Assembly: GCF_002218065.1 (NCBI RefSeq)
Contig: NZ_BDUB01000001.1
Coordinates: forward strand, 4,030,720 to 4,094,719
Source of the DNA: Nodularia sp. NIES-3585
GTDB taxonomy: Bacteria > Cyanobacteriota > Cyanobacteriia > Cyanobacteriales > Nostocaceae
DNA length: 64,000 nucleotides
Reading direction: 5' to 3'
Shown here piece by piece: positions 38,637 to 46,814 of this stretch. Numbering within the stretch: position 1 is the first letter of the stretch; the number at the start of each line of letters is the position of its first letter. The position numbers and the translations under genes were made by a program. A model generated the notes under the pieces. It was not told the DNA's origin. It saw only the letters and a list, made by a program, of their open reading frames with translations, and did no database searches.

Positions 38637-38860
38637 AAACTTTACTCAACTATAAATTAATAGGTAATGGGCAGAATTTCTATATAAATCCTCTAAATGC
38701 TTTAAATTATGTGAATAAATTTTTGACCTTATGGAACAATCCGGTTTGGTTGGAATTAAAAACATCAAATTGTGTAGGTTGGGTTAATGAATATGTAACT
38801 TCGCTCAAGAGTTCACTTAGTATTTCGTAAGCATAAGTTTTGCTACGAAGGCATAAACCA

Positions 38861-39059
38861 ACATCTTGCACCTAGCCCTGGCGATTAGAATATTGCTAAC
38901 GCAACGCCAAGGGCGAACGCGGCTATACAAACATGACGCGGAGCGTCTTCCCGGAGGGAAGTCCGCCTGCGCGGACTAACAGAAAATTCAGGTTTTCAAC
39001 CCGCGTAGGCGGGTTTCGCCTGTGTAGCCGTGACTTCCAGTCGCCTGGTGCAAGATATG
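38861..39059. mobile_element. composite inverted-repeat (MITE-like) element upstream of the Wzc-like gene
   Basis: The left arm ACATCTTGCACC...GGCGATTAGAA (38861-38890) is matched in inverse by TTCCAGTCGCCTGGTGCAAGATATGT (39034-39059). Inside are further palindromes (CGGGTTTCGCC, CCGCCTGCGCGGACT). The left arm seems split by about 29 bases carrying another palindrome (GCAACGCCAAGGGCGAACG), as if one repeat inserted into another: GGCTATACAAAC and GTGTAGCC face each other beyond that insert. It lies in the promoter region of the kinase gene. Confidence 0.65.
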
Positions 39060-39218
39060 TTTAAACCAACATTTTCTCGATTTTGTGGAATTTCGCGATC
39101 GCTCGACCCAGCTGACAATTATCCTACACTGAACCGTATTAAGCTATGGGAAGATAAAAAGAATTAATTTTTCCTTGAGCTTTAAATTAGACCTTCGTTG
39201 TTGACAGGGGAGTAAGTT

Positions 39219-40052
39219 CTACATAATAGTCCCTTCCTGCGTTTCTTCCCTTTGGACGAACCTCATCTCCTCCTGCTGATTAAAGTGATTCTGCTTAACT
39301 GCTAACCAAGGATCTTTGTATAAATTCAATCTTTGTTGCAATAACAAAAACAAAAATGGCATGGCATCAAAGAAATATCTTTTCCACAGGCGCTTGGGTT
39401 CACTTAAGATCCTGTACAGCCACTCCAAGCCAATTTCACTCATCCATTTTGGCGATCTCTGAACATTTCCTGCCTCAAAGTCAATGGTTGCACCAATAGC
39501 CAAGAAGACTGTAATTTCCTGTAGTTGGTTTTTATATTTTGTGATCCACATTTCTTGCTTAGGCGCACCTACACCAATTGCTAGAACGTTAGCTCCAGAA
39601 GCGTTAATCAGATTGATAATCTCTTGGCACTCTTGCTCATTCTTTTCAAATCCAAAGGAAGGTGAATGGGCTGCAACAACCATATTTCGTCCCACCTTAG
39701 CATTAATATTTTGCTGGGCAGTCTTAACTACTTCTGCTTCAGACCCTAGCAAAAATATTTTCACATTCTCATCATCCTTGAAATGAGTATAAAAAGATGG
39801 AAATAAATCTGATCCTGAAATTTTTTCTTTAATGGGTGTGTTTAGAAAACGAGATGCATACATCAATATTTTACTATCACAAACTATGTAATCTGCTTCT
39901 CTATAAACATCATAAAAGTTCAGTTTTTTTTGCAATTGCATAATGTGATTCACATTAGGCGTAAATACCACACCATTGTATTGCAATTTATTTAACAATT
40001 CTACCATTGTCATGTTGTCAATGGCGACATTCAACAATTTAACTTTCTTCAT
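39219..40052 (-). CDS. WecG/TagA/CpsF family glycosyltransferase
   Basis: 277 residues from the ATG at 40052; a TTG 6 bases upstream is less likely. The family core is VFTPNVNHIMQLQK, READYIVCDSKILMYASRFL, GSDLFPSFY, VKIFLLGSEAEVVKTA and VGAPKQEMWITKYK. Members add ManNAcA-type or similar sugars onto lipid-linked intermediates at the membrane face (GT26). It heads the leftward polysaccharide series and may catalyse the second sugar transfer; no initiating phospho-sugar transferase is present in the window. Confidence 0.92.
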   Translation of the reverse strand: MKKVKLLNVAIDNMTMVELLNKLQYNGVVFTPNVNHIMQLQKKLNFYDVYREADYIVCDSKILMYASRFLNTPIKEKISGSDLFPSFYTHFKDDENVKIFLLGSEAEVVKTAQQNINAKVGRNMVVAAHSPSFGFEKNEQECQEIINLINASGANVLAIGVGAPKQEMWITKYKNQLQEITVFLAIGATIDFEAGNVQRSPKWMSEIGLEWLYRILSEPKRLWKRYFFDAMPFLFLLLQQRLNLYKDPWLAVKQNHFNQQEEMRFVQREETQEGTIM

Positions 40053-40727
40053 ACACAAATGTAAAATTTGTTACTAAATTTTTATGTTTTTTGATGCCTC
40101 AGGAAGGCTACGCCTAGATTATTTATGAAAAAATTATTGATTAGAGCCTGAAACAACTGATTATTCTTTGATTATTCTTGTACAATTCTTCTTTCCTAAA
40201 TAGTCTCTTTCGTTGTATAAATTTCACTCATCTGGTAGATGACTTAATCATTGTAGCAGTATAAATGACTAGACAATGAAATTTTTTAGTTATTTTGAAA
40301 TTCACTAAAATTTCATATATTTAAGTGAATTTCATTACATAAAATTTAATTGACTAAATAACATATTTATGATATTCAAAACTCAGGTTATTAAAATAAC
40401 TAAGCGCTAATTTGAGCTAAATTAGCGATTTTCAAGATTTTTTACCCAAAAACCAGCTATACTTAGAATTAGGCTTTAATAAGTATATTTACTAACATAA
40501 AGAAGAATCATCGTTACATACAACTGATTTTTTTAATCCTCTCAGGTGATCAATCAGCAAGTAATAGATTAACAATTGTTCTAGGAATTCTTATGGGTTA
40601 ATATTTTTGCCATCTGAATCAGCGGAAATGATCAAAGTGCCTCATTTTTGATTTGAGCGTTAGATAAAGTCGAGTTCAGAGAGCGACAATGATCTTGCCT
40701 TTGTAGATAACTTTTGGATAGACCACT
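40053..40727. other. divergent intergenic region, 675 bases
   Basis: AT-rich spacer between the leftward WecG-like gene and rightward lpxD. A short palindrome AGGAAGGCTACGCCT lies near 40101. It presumably contains both promoters. No RNA gene or mobile element was recognised. Confidence 0.5.
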
Positions 40728-41774
40728 ATGAAATTTAGCGAAATTGCCAGTAAATTTGCTGAAGCTGCCACAGATAATAGTTTCAGCAATAGCCCAGACC
40801 AAGATCCAGAAATTACAGGTTTAGCTGCCTTAGATGAAGCTACACTTGGTGATCTTAGTTACGTTGAAGGGGCAAAATTTGCGTCTCTTGTCAGCCAGAC
40901 AAACGCTAGTGCTTTAATTTTACCCCAAGATAAAACCTTACAAGTACAAGCACAAGAACGCGGTATGGCTTGGATAGCTACGCCAGATCCGCGATTGTTG
41001 TTTGCCCAAGCGATCGCACTTTTTTACCAACCATACCGTCCTGCACCAGAAATTCATCCCACTGCGGTAATTCATAGCACAGCAAAAGTTGGTCAAGATG
41101 TTTATATTGGCCCCCATGCGGTGGTTCAGCAGGGTGTAGAAATTGGCAATGGTGCAATTATTCATCCCAATGTAGTCATTTATCCCGATGCTAAAATAGG
41201 CGATCGCACCACCTTACACGCCAACTGTACTATTCATGAACGTACCCGCATCGGTCCTGATTGCGTAATTCACAGTGGGGCTGTAATAGGTGCAGAAGGC
41301 TTTGGTTTTGTGCCTACCCGCACTGGTTGGCTAAAAATGGAACAATCTGGTTATACTGTCCTCGAAGATCATGTAGAAGTTGGCTGTAACAGTGCCATTG
41401 ACCGCCCAGCCGTGGGAGAAACACGCGTAGGGAGTAATACAATAATTGACAACATGGTGCAAATCGGACATGGTTGCCAAATTGGTGTTGGTTGTGCGAT
41501 CGCGGGTCAAGCTGGACTAGCTGGAGGCGTGAAAGTGGGGAAGCGCGTCATCTTAGCTGGACAGTCAGGAGTTGCCAATCAAGTAAAAATTGGTGATGGT
41601 GCGATCGCCTCTGCTCAAGCCGGTATTCATCATGATGTCGCACCAGGAGAAATTGTCTCTGGGATGCCAGCAGTACCTCACAAACTATATCTCAAAGCAT
41701 CTGCTATTTATCATCGTCTCCCGGAAATGTATCAATCCTTCAAGCAATTACAACGCCAGTTAGGTAAAAAATGA
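40728..41774 (+). CDS. lpxD: UDP-3-O-(3-hydroxyacyl)glucosamine N-acyltransferase
   Basis: LpxD adds the second 3-hydroxyacyl chain, from acyl-ACP, in lipid A synthesis. The 348 residues comprise an N-terminal uridine-binding domain (1-105), then hexapeptide beta-helix repeats (IHPTAVIHSTAKVGQDVYIG onward) and a C-terminal helix pair. NMVQIGHGCQIG holds the catalytic-type His. The gene is outside a lipid A cluster (no lpxA/B/C or fabZ here), but it neighbours the exopolysaccharide genes, another outer-envelope function. A bulged hairpin follows its stop. Confidence 0.94.
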   Translation: MKFSEIASKFAEAATDNSFSNSPDQDPEITGLAALDEATLGDLSYVEGAKFASLVSQTNASALILPQDKTLQVQAQERGMAWIATPDPRLLFAQAIALFYQPYRPAPEIHPTAVIHSTAKVGQDVYIGPHAVVQQGVEIGNGAIIHPNVVIYPDAKIGDRTTLHANCTIHERTRIGPDCVIHSGAVIGAEGFGFVPTRTGWLKMEQSGYTVLEDHVEVGCNSAIDRPAVGETRVGSNTIIDNMVQIGHGCQIGVGCAIAGQAGLAGGVKVGKRVILAGQSGVANQVKIGDGAIASAQAGIHHDVAPGEIVSGMPAVPHKLYLKASAIYHRLPEMYQSFKQLQRQLGKK

Positions 41775-41800
41775 GTAATTAACTCAATATTATGAACTTT

Positions 41801-41838
41801 GTTCTGGGAAGTACTACTATCAGTAGAGTTTCCCGAAC
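41801..41838 (+). terminator. hairpin after lpxD
   Basis: GTTCTGGGAA pairs with TTTCCCGAAC, and an inner CTACT/AGTAG stem closes the same structure. It starts 26 bases after the lpxD stop and is followed by AAAACG, with no U-run. Likely the mRNA 3' end structure. Confidence 0.5.
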
Positions 41839-42508
41839 AAAACGCTAATTGATTACAAAAAGAAAATATTCACATATGGCAGCACTGATGATCAGGAAAT
41901 TCGCACTCGGATTAACGCAAAGCTATATTTAGTTAGTCTGGCTTCTGACTCTACTCCTGAAAATTACGGATCTAGATTTTTATTTGGTTAAGTTATTTTT
42001 AAGATTTATTAAGCATTAAATTTATCAAAAATTATTTTTTATCAACTATTTTTATGTGTTTTGATTTTTTTGCCTAAATTAATTAAATTTTAGATGAAGA
42101 TTACATTTTTTATCTAGACACGTGTTTCCAAAACTCGTTTGATCCTGTAATGTGAAAATCACTCAGTAGATACTGAGAAACATTTATTAAAGTTTCTCTA
42201 TCCTGAAAAAGAAGAAATGAGATTAGCACCAAAATTTCTCTAAAAACCTAAGTAAATAAATAAGGGACTTCCAAGAAATAAATTATCCAAATAAACGTAT
42301 AGCTCCGCTAAAACGTAGTGTGCCGTAGGCATACATATTTAATCTAAAAATCAATTTTGAGTGCATTATCACTGAATGGATGATACTTCCGTGAACGCGT
42401 ACCTGGAAATCACGCACATATTGTCTTGCTTGACCAACTATGCAGTACCTACTTTAGTTAGATAACTGCGAAGTGTAAAAACTGGAAATTATTAAGGTTG
42501 ACCCAACG
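41839..42508. other. intergenic region before the PEP-CTERM gene
   Basis: 670 bases, AT-rich, with one recognisable item: a copy of a dispersed repeat at 42260-42340. No gene of convincing composition was found. Confidence 0.5.
42260..42340. repeat. truncated copy of an inverted-repeat family (AGGGACTTCCAAGAAATAAA)
   Basis: Bases 42260-42288 are the exact reverse complement of 56387-56415, 29 of 29 bases. The similarity continues inward at lower identity (ACGTATAG..., GTAGTGTGCCG.AGGCATA). No matching opposite arm is found downstream, so this copy looks truncated. Confidence 0.85.
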
Positions 42509-43171
42509 ATGAAAGTTAGCACAAATTCGTTTTTTCCTTTACTTTTGGCATTCCCACTCACCGCTTTGGTTTCGGCTCCTGCCTCCGCAGCTATGGTGGG
42601 AGGTACTTGGACAGGTGGTACTTGTGATCTTGTCCTTTTCACTCCCGAAGGAGAAGCTAATCCTAATGGTATAGGTTTCAGTAATTGCATGAATAAAACT
42701 GGAGAAACTGCCACAGATTTGCATCTAAAATTTAAAATACGCAATATAAAGCAAGATATGATTGAGTCTGTAGTCATAGACAGGTTTTTTCCTGATAAAC
42801 CTGTAGAAACTCTTCAATATTTTTCTTCCGCACCCATAAAAATATGGACGTTTGAACAGCTGATTGGATTTGGATACCCAGCAGCATTAGGCACTAATGA
42901 GATATATCTTGACAATGACAGCTATTGGACAAAGGGCGGAACAAATAGTTGTAATCCAGGTGATAAAATTAAGAATCCTGAAGCATCTAAAGGATCTAAA
43001 TCTCGATTTGCCTGGGGTTTAATCAACCCTGTGTTAACTTTCTTAATGCCCCCAGCTTATGCTAGCGAAGTTTGTCCCATTCCCGAACCCAATTCTTCGG
43101 TAGGGGTACTGTTTTTGGGTACTACATTGCTAATGTTAGGGATAAAAAAGTCATTTAAGGGGTTTAAATAG
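42509..43171 (+). CDS. PEP-CTERM domain secreted protein
   Basis: 220 residues. Signal peptide at about 1-28 (hydrophobic core LLLAFPLTALVSAPASA ending in ASA). The C-terminus has IPEPNSS, a hydrophobic span (VGVLFLGTTLLMLGI) and a basic tail KKSFKGFK, the layout recognised by exosortase EpsH-type enzymes. PEP-CTERM proteins are found in bacteria that make exopolysaccharide and are thought to be sorted to the surface. The mature middle region has no recognised domain; it contains a few Cys residues. No exosortase gene is present in the window. Confidence 0.85.
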   Translation: MKVSTNSFFPLLLAFPLTALVSAPASAAMVGGTWTGGTCDLVLFTPEGEANPNGIGFSNCMNKTGETATDLHLKFKIRNIKQDMIESVVIDRFFPDKPVETLQYFSSAPIKIWTFEQLIGFGYPAALGTNEIYLDNDSYWTKGGTNSCNPGDKIKNPEASKGSKSRFAWGLINPVLTFLMPPAYASEVCPIPEPNSSVGVLFLGTTLLMLGIKKSFKGFK

Positions 43172-43251
43172 AGGATTCAGTAGGATTTTGAGCATTGCAT
43201 AATAAAAGATTTGAAGTCATATATTATGCAACACCAATACTGTTAATTTAT

Positions 43252-43341
43252 AGGACTTACGCAAGAACTCTCTGAAACCTTCTTTTCTTTGTGTTCTTTG
43301 TGTCCTTTGCGGTTCGTTCTTCATAATTTTGCGTAAGTCCT
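43252..43341. mobile_element. AGGACTTACGC inverted-repeat element, copy A
   Basis: AGGACTTACGC at 43252-43262 and GCGTAAGTCCT at 43331-43341 are perfect inverse ends of a 90-base non-coding element. Inner sequence (AACTCTCTGAAACC, CTTTGCGGTTCGTTCTTCAT) is shared with copies at 52542 and 58700. It lies between the convergent PEP-CTERM and HdrB-like genes. Confidence 0.88.
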
Positions 43342-43429
43342 GATTTAGAAAAATCGGGAAAATACTTGACCTCTCTCCGGTCTAAAGACACAGAGATTCA
43401 AGCTGTTGTTTCAAGACAGGCTTAAGCTG

Positions 43430-44335
43430 TTAAAATCCCAATTTTTCTAAGACTGGTTTGGTAGAAACGATGTGACGATCTAAACCAAGTTCCTTGGGAC
43501 TAACCCCTAAAGCCAAAGCAATCAACTGCGGTAAGTGCAGAATTGGTAAACCTAGCCGTTTCTCAATCACCTTTTCTACTTCTGGCTGACGAGAATCTAA
43601 ATTTAGATGGCACAAAGGACAAGGAGTAACTATACAGTCAGCACCGTGAGCTAAGGCATCTTGAATATGCATCCCAGCCATTTGGAAAGACTGGTTAGTA
43701 GCGTAACTAGAAAGAGGCCAACCGCAACATTGGGTGCGACCACGGTAATAAATTGGTGTTGCGCCTACCGCCCGAAACATATTTTCCATGCCTTCGGGGT
43801 GGAAGGGGTCATCATAGGGCATATATTTTTGTGCGCGGAGGAGATAGCAGCCATAAAAAGCGGCACATTTTAATCCGGTTAACTTACGAGTCACACGTTT
43901 GGTAATTTCCTCCAAACCATAATCTGCAAGCAGAGCATAGAGAATATGTTTAACTTCGCTACTGCCACGATAAGGTGAACACCCTTCTTTTTGCAACAAG
44001 CCATTTACTTGCTCAACGTAGCCAGGGTTGTCTGTTTGACATTGTTTCAAATTTTCGTTCACGTGACCAATAACACCTTGACAAGTGCTGCAATGAGTCA
44101 GTAGTGGTAGATTTAATTCTTCTGCTAAAGCAATATTTCGGGCGTTGACAGTATCTTCTAATAATTGGGAATCTTCTTTAAATGTGCCTGAACCACAACA
44201 GGCAGCTTTTTTAAGTTCAATCAGTTCAATGCCCAATGCTTGAGTCAGGGCTTGAGTAGACTGGTAAAGTTCCCGGCAAGCTCCTTGGGCAACACAGCCG
44301 GGGTAATAGGCGTATTTTAGGGTCTGAGTTAGCAT
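43430..44335 (-). CDS. HdrB-like CCG-domain iron-sulfur protein
   Basis: 301 residues from the ATG at 44335. Two CCG-type cysteine domains are present: AYYPGCVAQG, KKAACCGSGTF and HCSTCQGV in the first; YGCYLLR, TQCCGWPLSS and TPCPLCHLNLD in the second. This is the family of heterodisulfide reductase subunit B and of some succinate dehydrogenase or glycolate oxidase partners; the domains bind unusual Fe-S centres. Cyanobacteria make no coenzyme B or M, so another thiol or quinone substrate must apply. The actual partner is not encoded next to it. Confidence 0.88.
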   Translation of the reverse strand: MLTQTLKYAYYPGCVAQGACRELYQSTQALTQALGIELIELKKAACCGSGTFKEDSQLLEDTVNARNIALAEELNLPLLTHCSTCQGVIGHVNENLKQCQTDNPGYVEQVNGLLQKEGCSPYRGSSEVKHILYALLADYGLEEITKRVTRKLTGLKCAAFYGCYLLRAQKYMPYDDPFHPEGMENMFRAVGATPIYYRGRTQCCGWPLSSYATNQSFQMAGMHIQDALAHGADCIVTPCPLCHLNLDSRQPEVEKVIEKRLGLPILHLPQLIALALGVSPKELGLDRHIVSTKPVLEKLGF

Positions 44336-44750
44336 AAAAATATATTTGGATAAAGGCGTTTGCCCTGATAATAACCGTTTTAGCATTCCTGGACAGGAAC
44401 ACTAGATAGAAGTTGTATATTAATTGGGGACAATCCGCAAAAATTGCTAAGAATTGGCAAATATAAGCATTTAAACTATTGATGCTATGGCGGAGCTTGT
44501 CCTGGTATCCAAAGTCTTTTTGACCGAAAATAATGGGATACAAGCCCCGTTCTTCTGGGACGGCTTTTGATTAGTTGAACTGTTATCTTAGGTACAGAGC
44601 CTAAGTGTGTTCTTTGGAGTTAAGTTTTTCTTCAGGAAAAGCCCTTGGTAGTATACGGGCGATCGCGCTTTCCGATAAGATGTATATGCTCAAAAACCAC
44701 ATCGCCCATAAAGAGCGGATAAATAGCAACTGGTCAAGGACTTTTATCGT
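44336..44750. other. divergent intergenic region upstream of acpP
   Basis: 415 bases between the HdrB-like gene and acpP. No RNA gene or repeat family was recognised; HIP1-related GGGCGATCGCGC sits near 44660. Promoters for both genes are expected here. Confidence 0.45.
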
Positions 44751-45002
44751 ATGAGTCAAGCAGAAATTTTTGAAAAGGTCAAGAAAATTGTTGTCGATCA
44801 ACTCAGTGTTGAGACGGACAAAATTACACCACAAGCTAATTTTGCCAATGATTTGGGGGCTGATTCCCTAGATACCGTTGAATTAGTGATGGCATTGGAA
44901 GAAGAGTTTGATATCGAAATTCCCGATGAAGCCGCCGAAAAAATTACGACGGTTCAAGAGGCGGTGGATTACATCAACGATAAAGTTGCTGCATCCGCCT
45001 AA
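44751..45002 (+). CDS. acpP: acyl carrier protein
   Basis: ACP carries growing fatty acyl chains on a phosphopantetheine arm for type II fatty acid synthesis. The acidic 83-residue sequence has the universal motif [19 protein letters not shown]; Ser39 in DSL is the attachment site. It stands 237 bases before fabF on the same strand, the usual acpP-fabF pair. The spacer carries a heptamer-like tandem repeat. Confidence 0.98.
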   Translation: MSQAEIFEKVKKIVVDQLSVETDKITPQANFANDLGADSLDTVELVMALEEEFDIEIPDEAAEKITTVQEAVDYINDKVAASA

Positions 45003-45106
45003 GAAAGTGCTGAGTGCTGTGAAAGCAGCACGTAGCACGTGCTGAGGAACCACTGCCTGTGTTCTAGGGGTCTCCCCCAGTCCAGCATGTGGCGTTGTTG
45101 AGGAAT

Positions 45107-45143
45107 CAAAAGTTAAAACTTAAAACTTAAAAGTCAAAAGTTA
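45107..45143. repeat. short tandem repeats in the acpP-fabF spacer
   Basis: Consecutive variants of AAAGTTAAAACTT / AAAACTTAAAAGTC occupy this stretch. This is typical STRR filler of Nostocales between genes of an operon. Confidence 0.6.
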
Positions 45144-45239
45144 TTTCCCGTGTCTCCTTTTCTCCTACTCCCACCTGACTATTTTGCATTCAGCACTCAG
45201 CCCGTTATTTGCAGCTTTCTCGCCAATTTTAACTAAGAA

Positions 45240-46490
45240 ATGACAGACTATAAACGTAAACGCGTTGTTATAACTGGTGTTGGCGCGATTACACCGATTG
45301 GTAATACACCAGATGAATATTGGGAAGGATTGTTAAGCGGACGTAATGGCATTGGCAACATCACATTTTTTGATGCGTCTAGCCATGATTGTCGCATTGC
45401 TGGTGAAGTAAAAAACTTCGATCCACTCGCTTACATGGATCGCAAAGAAGCCAAGCGCATGGATCGGTTTGCCCAATTTGGGGTATCAGCTGCCAAACAA
45501 GCTGTTTCTGATGCGAAGTTAGTCATTAATGAACTCAATGCCGAACAGGTGGGAGTAATGATTGGCTCTGGCATTGGTGGATTGAAAGTGTTGGAAGACC
45601 AGCAAACAATTTACCTGAATCGTGGACCTGATCGCTGTAGTCCATTCATGATCCCGATGATGATCGCCAACATGGCCGCGGGATTAACAGCAATTCACAT
45701 CGGTGCTAAGGGTCCTAATTCCTGTGCCGTCACAGCCTGTGCCGCAGGTTCTAACGCCATTGGGGATGCTTTCCGCCTCATTCAAGGTGGTTATGCTCAG
45801 GCGATGATTTGTGGCGGGTGTGAGGCAGCAATTACACCCTTGGGTTTAGCTGGGTTTGCCGCAGCCCGCGCGCTTTCCACTCGTAATGATGACCCGACTC
45901 ATGCTTGCCGTCCATTCGACCGCGATCGCGATGGATTTGTCATGGGTGAAGGTGGGGGAATTCTCGTACTAGAAGAGCTAGAACACGCCCTCAGTCGTGG
46001 CGCTCGCATTTATGCGGAAATGGTCGGCTATGGAATGACCTGTGACGCTTACCATATGACTTCCCCAGTTCCTGGTGGCAAAGGTGCTGCCAGAGCCATC
46101 CAATTGGCGCTCAAAGATGGCGGCATCACTCCAGACATGGTGAGCTACATTAATGCTCATGGTACTAGCACTCCAGCCAATGATTCCACGGAAACTGCGG
46201 CGATGAAAACAGCGTTGGGCGATCACGCCTATAAAATCGCCATCAGTTCCACCAAATCGATGACAGGACATCTTTTGGGCGGTTCGGGAGGCATTGAGGC
46301 AGTAGCCACAGTGTTAGCGATCGCTCATGATCAAATTCCCCCCACCATTAATCTAGAAAATCCCGATCCTGAGTGTGATTTAGATTACGTAAGTCATACC
46401 AGCCGCGCTCAAAAGGTGGCGATCGCATTATCCAACTCCTTTGGGTTTGGTGGTCACAATGTCACACTAGCCTTTAAGAAGTACACCTAA
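45240..46490 (+). CDS. fabF: beta-ketoacyl-ACP synthase II
   Basis: FabF condenses malonyl-ACP with acyl-ACP, elongating chains, and in many bacteria is responsible for temperature-dependent C18 formation. The 416 residues carry the full catalytic set: Cys167 in VTACAAGSNAIGDA, His in NAHGTSTPAND, and Lys/His in KSMTGHLLGGSG. Start VVITGVGAITPIGN is standard. It follows acpP and precedes transketolase by about 325 bases. Confidence 0.97.
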   Translation: MTDYKRKRVVITGVGAITPIGNTPDEYWEGLLSGRNGIGNITFFDASSHDCRIAGEVKNFDPLAYMDRKEAKRMDRFAQFGVSAAKQAVSDAKLVINELNAEQVGVMIGSGIGGLKVLEDQQTIYLNRGPDRCSPFMIPMMIANMAAGLTAIHIGAKGPNSCAVTACAAGSNAIGDAFRLIQGGYAQAMICGGCEAAITPLGLAGFAAARALSTRNDDPTHACRPFDRDRDGFVMGEGGGILVLEELEHALSRGARIYAEMVGYGMTCDAYHMTSPVPGGKGAARAIQLALKDGGITPDMVSYINAHGTSTPANDSTETAAMKTALGDHAYKIAISSTKSMTGHLLGGSGGIEAVATVLAIAHDQIPPTINLENPDPECDLDYVSHTSRAQKVAIALSNSFGFGGHNVTLAFKKYT

Positions 46491-46814
46491 AATTCTCAAC
46501 TGTGCCGTTTTTCGGCTCTCCTGAGATCACTTTGTGAAAAATATCACAAATATCCTTCATTGCTCAGTCAAGCGTCCAGCATGACCTCATGATCGGACTG
46601 ATTGATCACTAGAATCTCAGGAGATCCCGCTTGTCCATCAACAATGGGGAATGGGATGATAAAGATACTATGGGGAAATTTCAATCAGTGATGCAGTTAC
46701 CAAGTTGAATGAAGAAAACTGATAACCTTTAACTGTTAACTGCTAACTGTGCAGAAAAACCCCAGTTAGAAAGAAGCTCCAAGAGTGCTAACCTGTCGTT
46801 AAGAATAAGAGATT
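46491..46814. other. intergenic between fabF and tkt
   Basis: 324 bases, containing a TTAACTG-type tandem repeat at 46727-46750 (CTTTAACTGTTAACTGCTAACTG). Nothing else was recognised; the tkt promoter is expected here. Confidence 0.5.

Noticed and set aside
17018-40052. Heterocyst envelope polysaccharide (HEP) island
   Set aside because: The gene content is generally similar, but I do not recognise hepA (ABC exporter), hepC or the expected order. Calling it a general exopolysaccharide locus is safer.
44226-44543. Minus-strand frame of 105 residues overlapping the HdrB-like start
   Set aside because: The overlap with the 5' end of a clear gene and the lack of any family features make it a chance frame.
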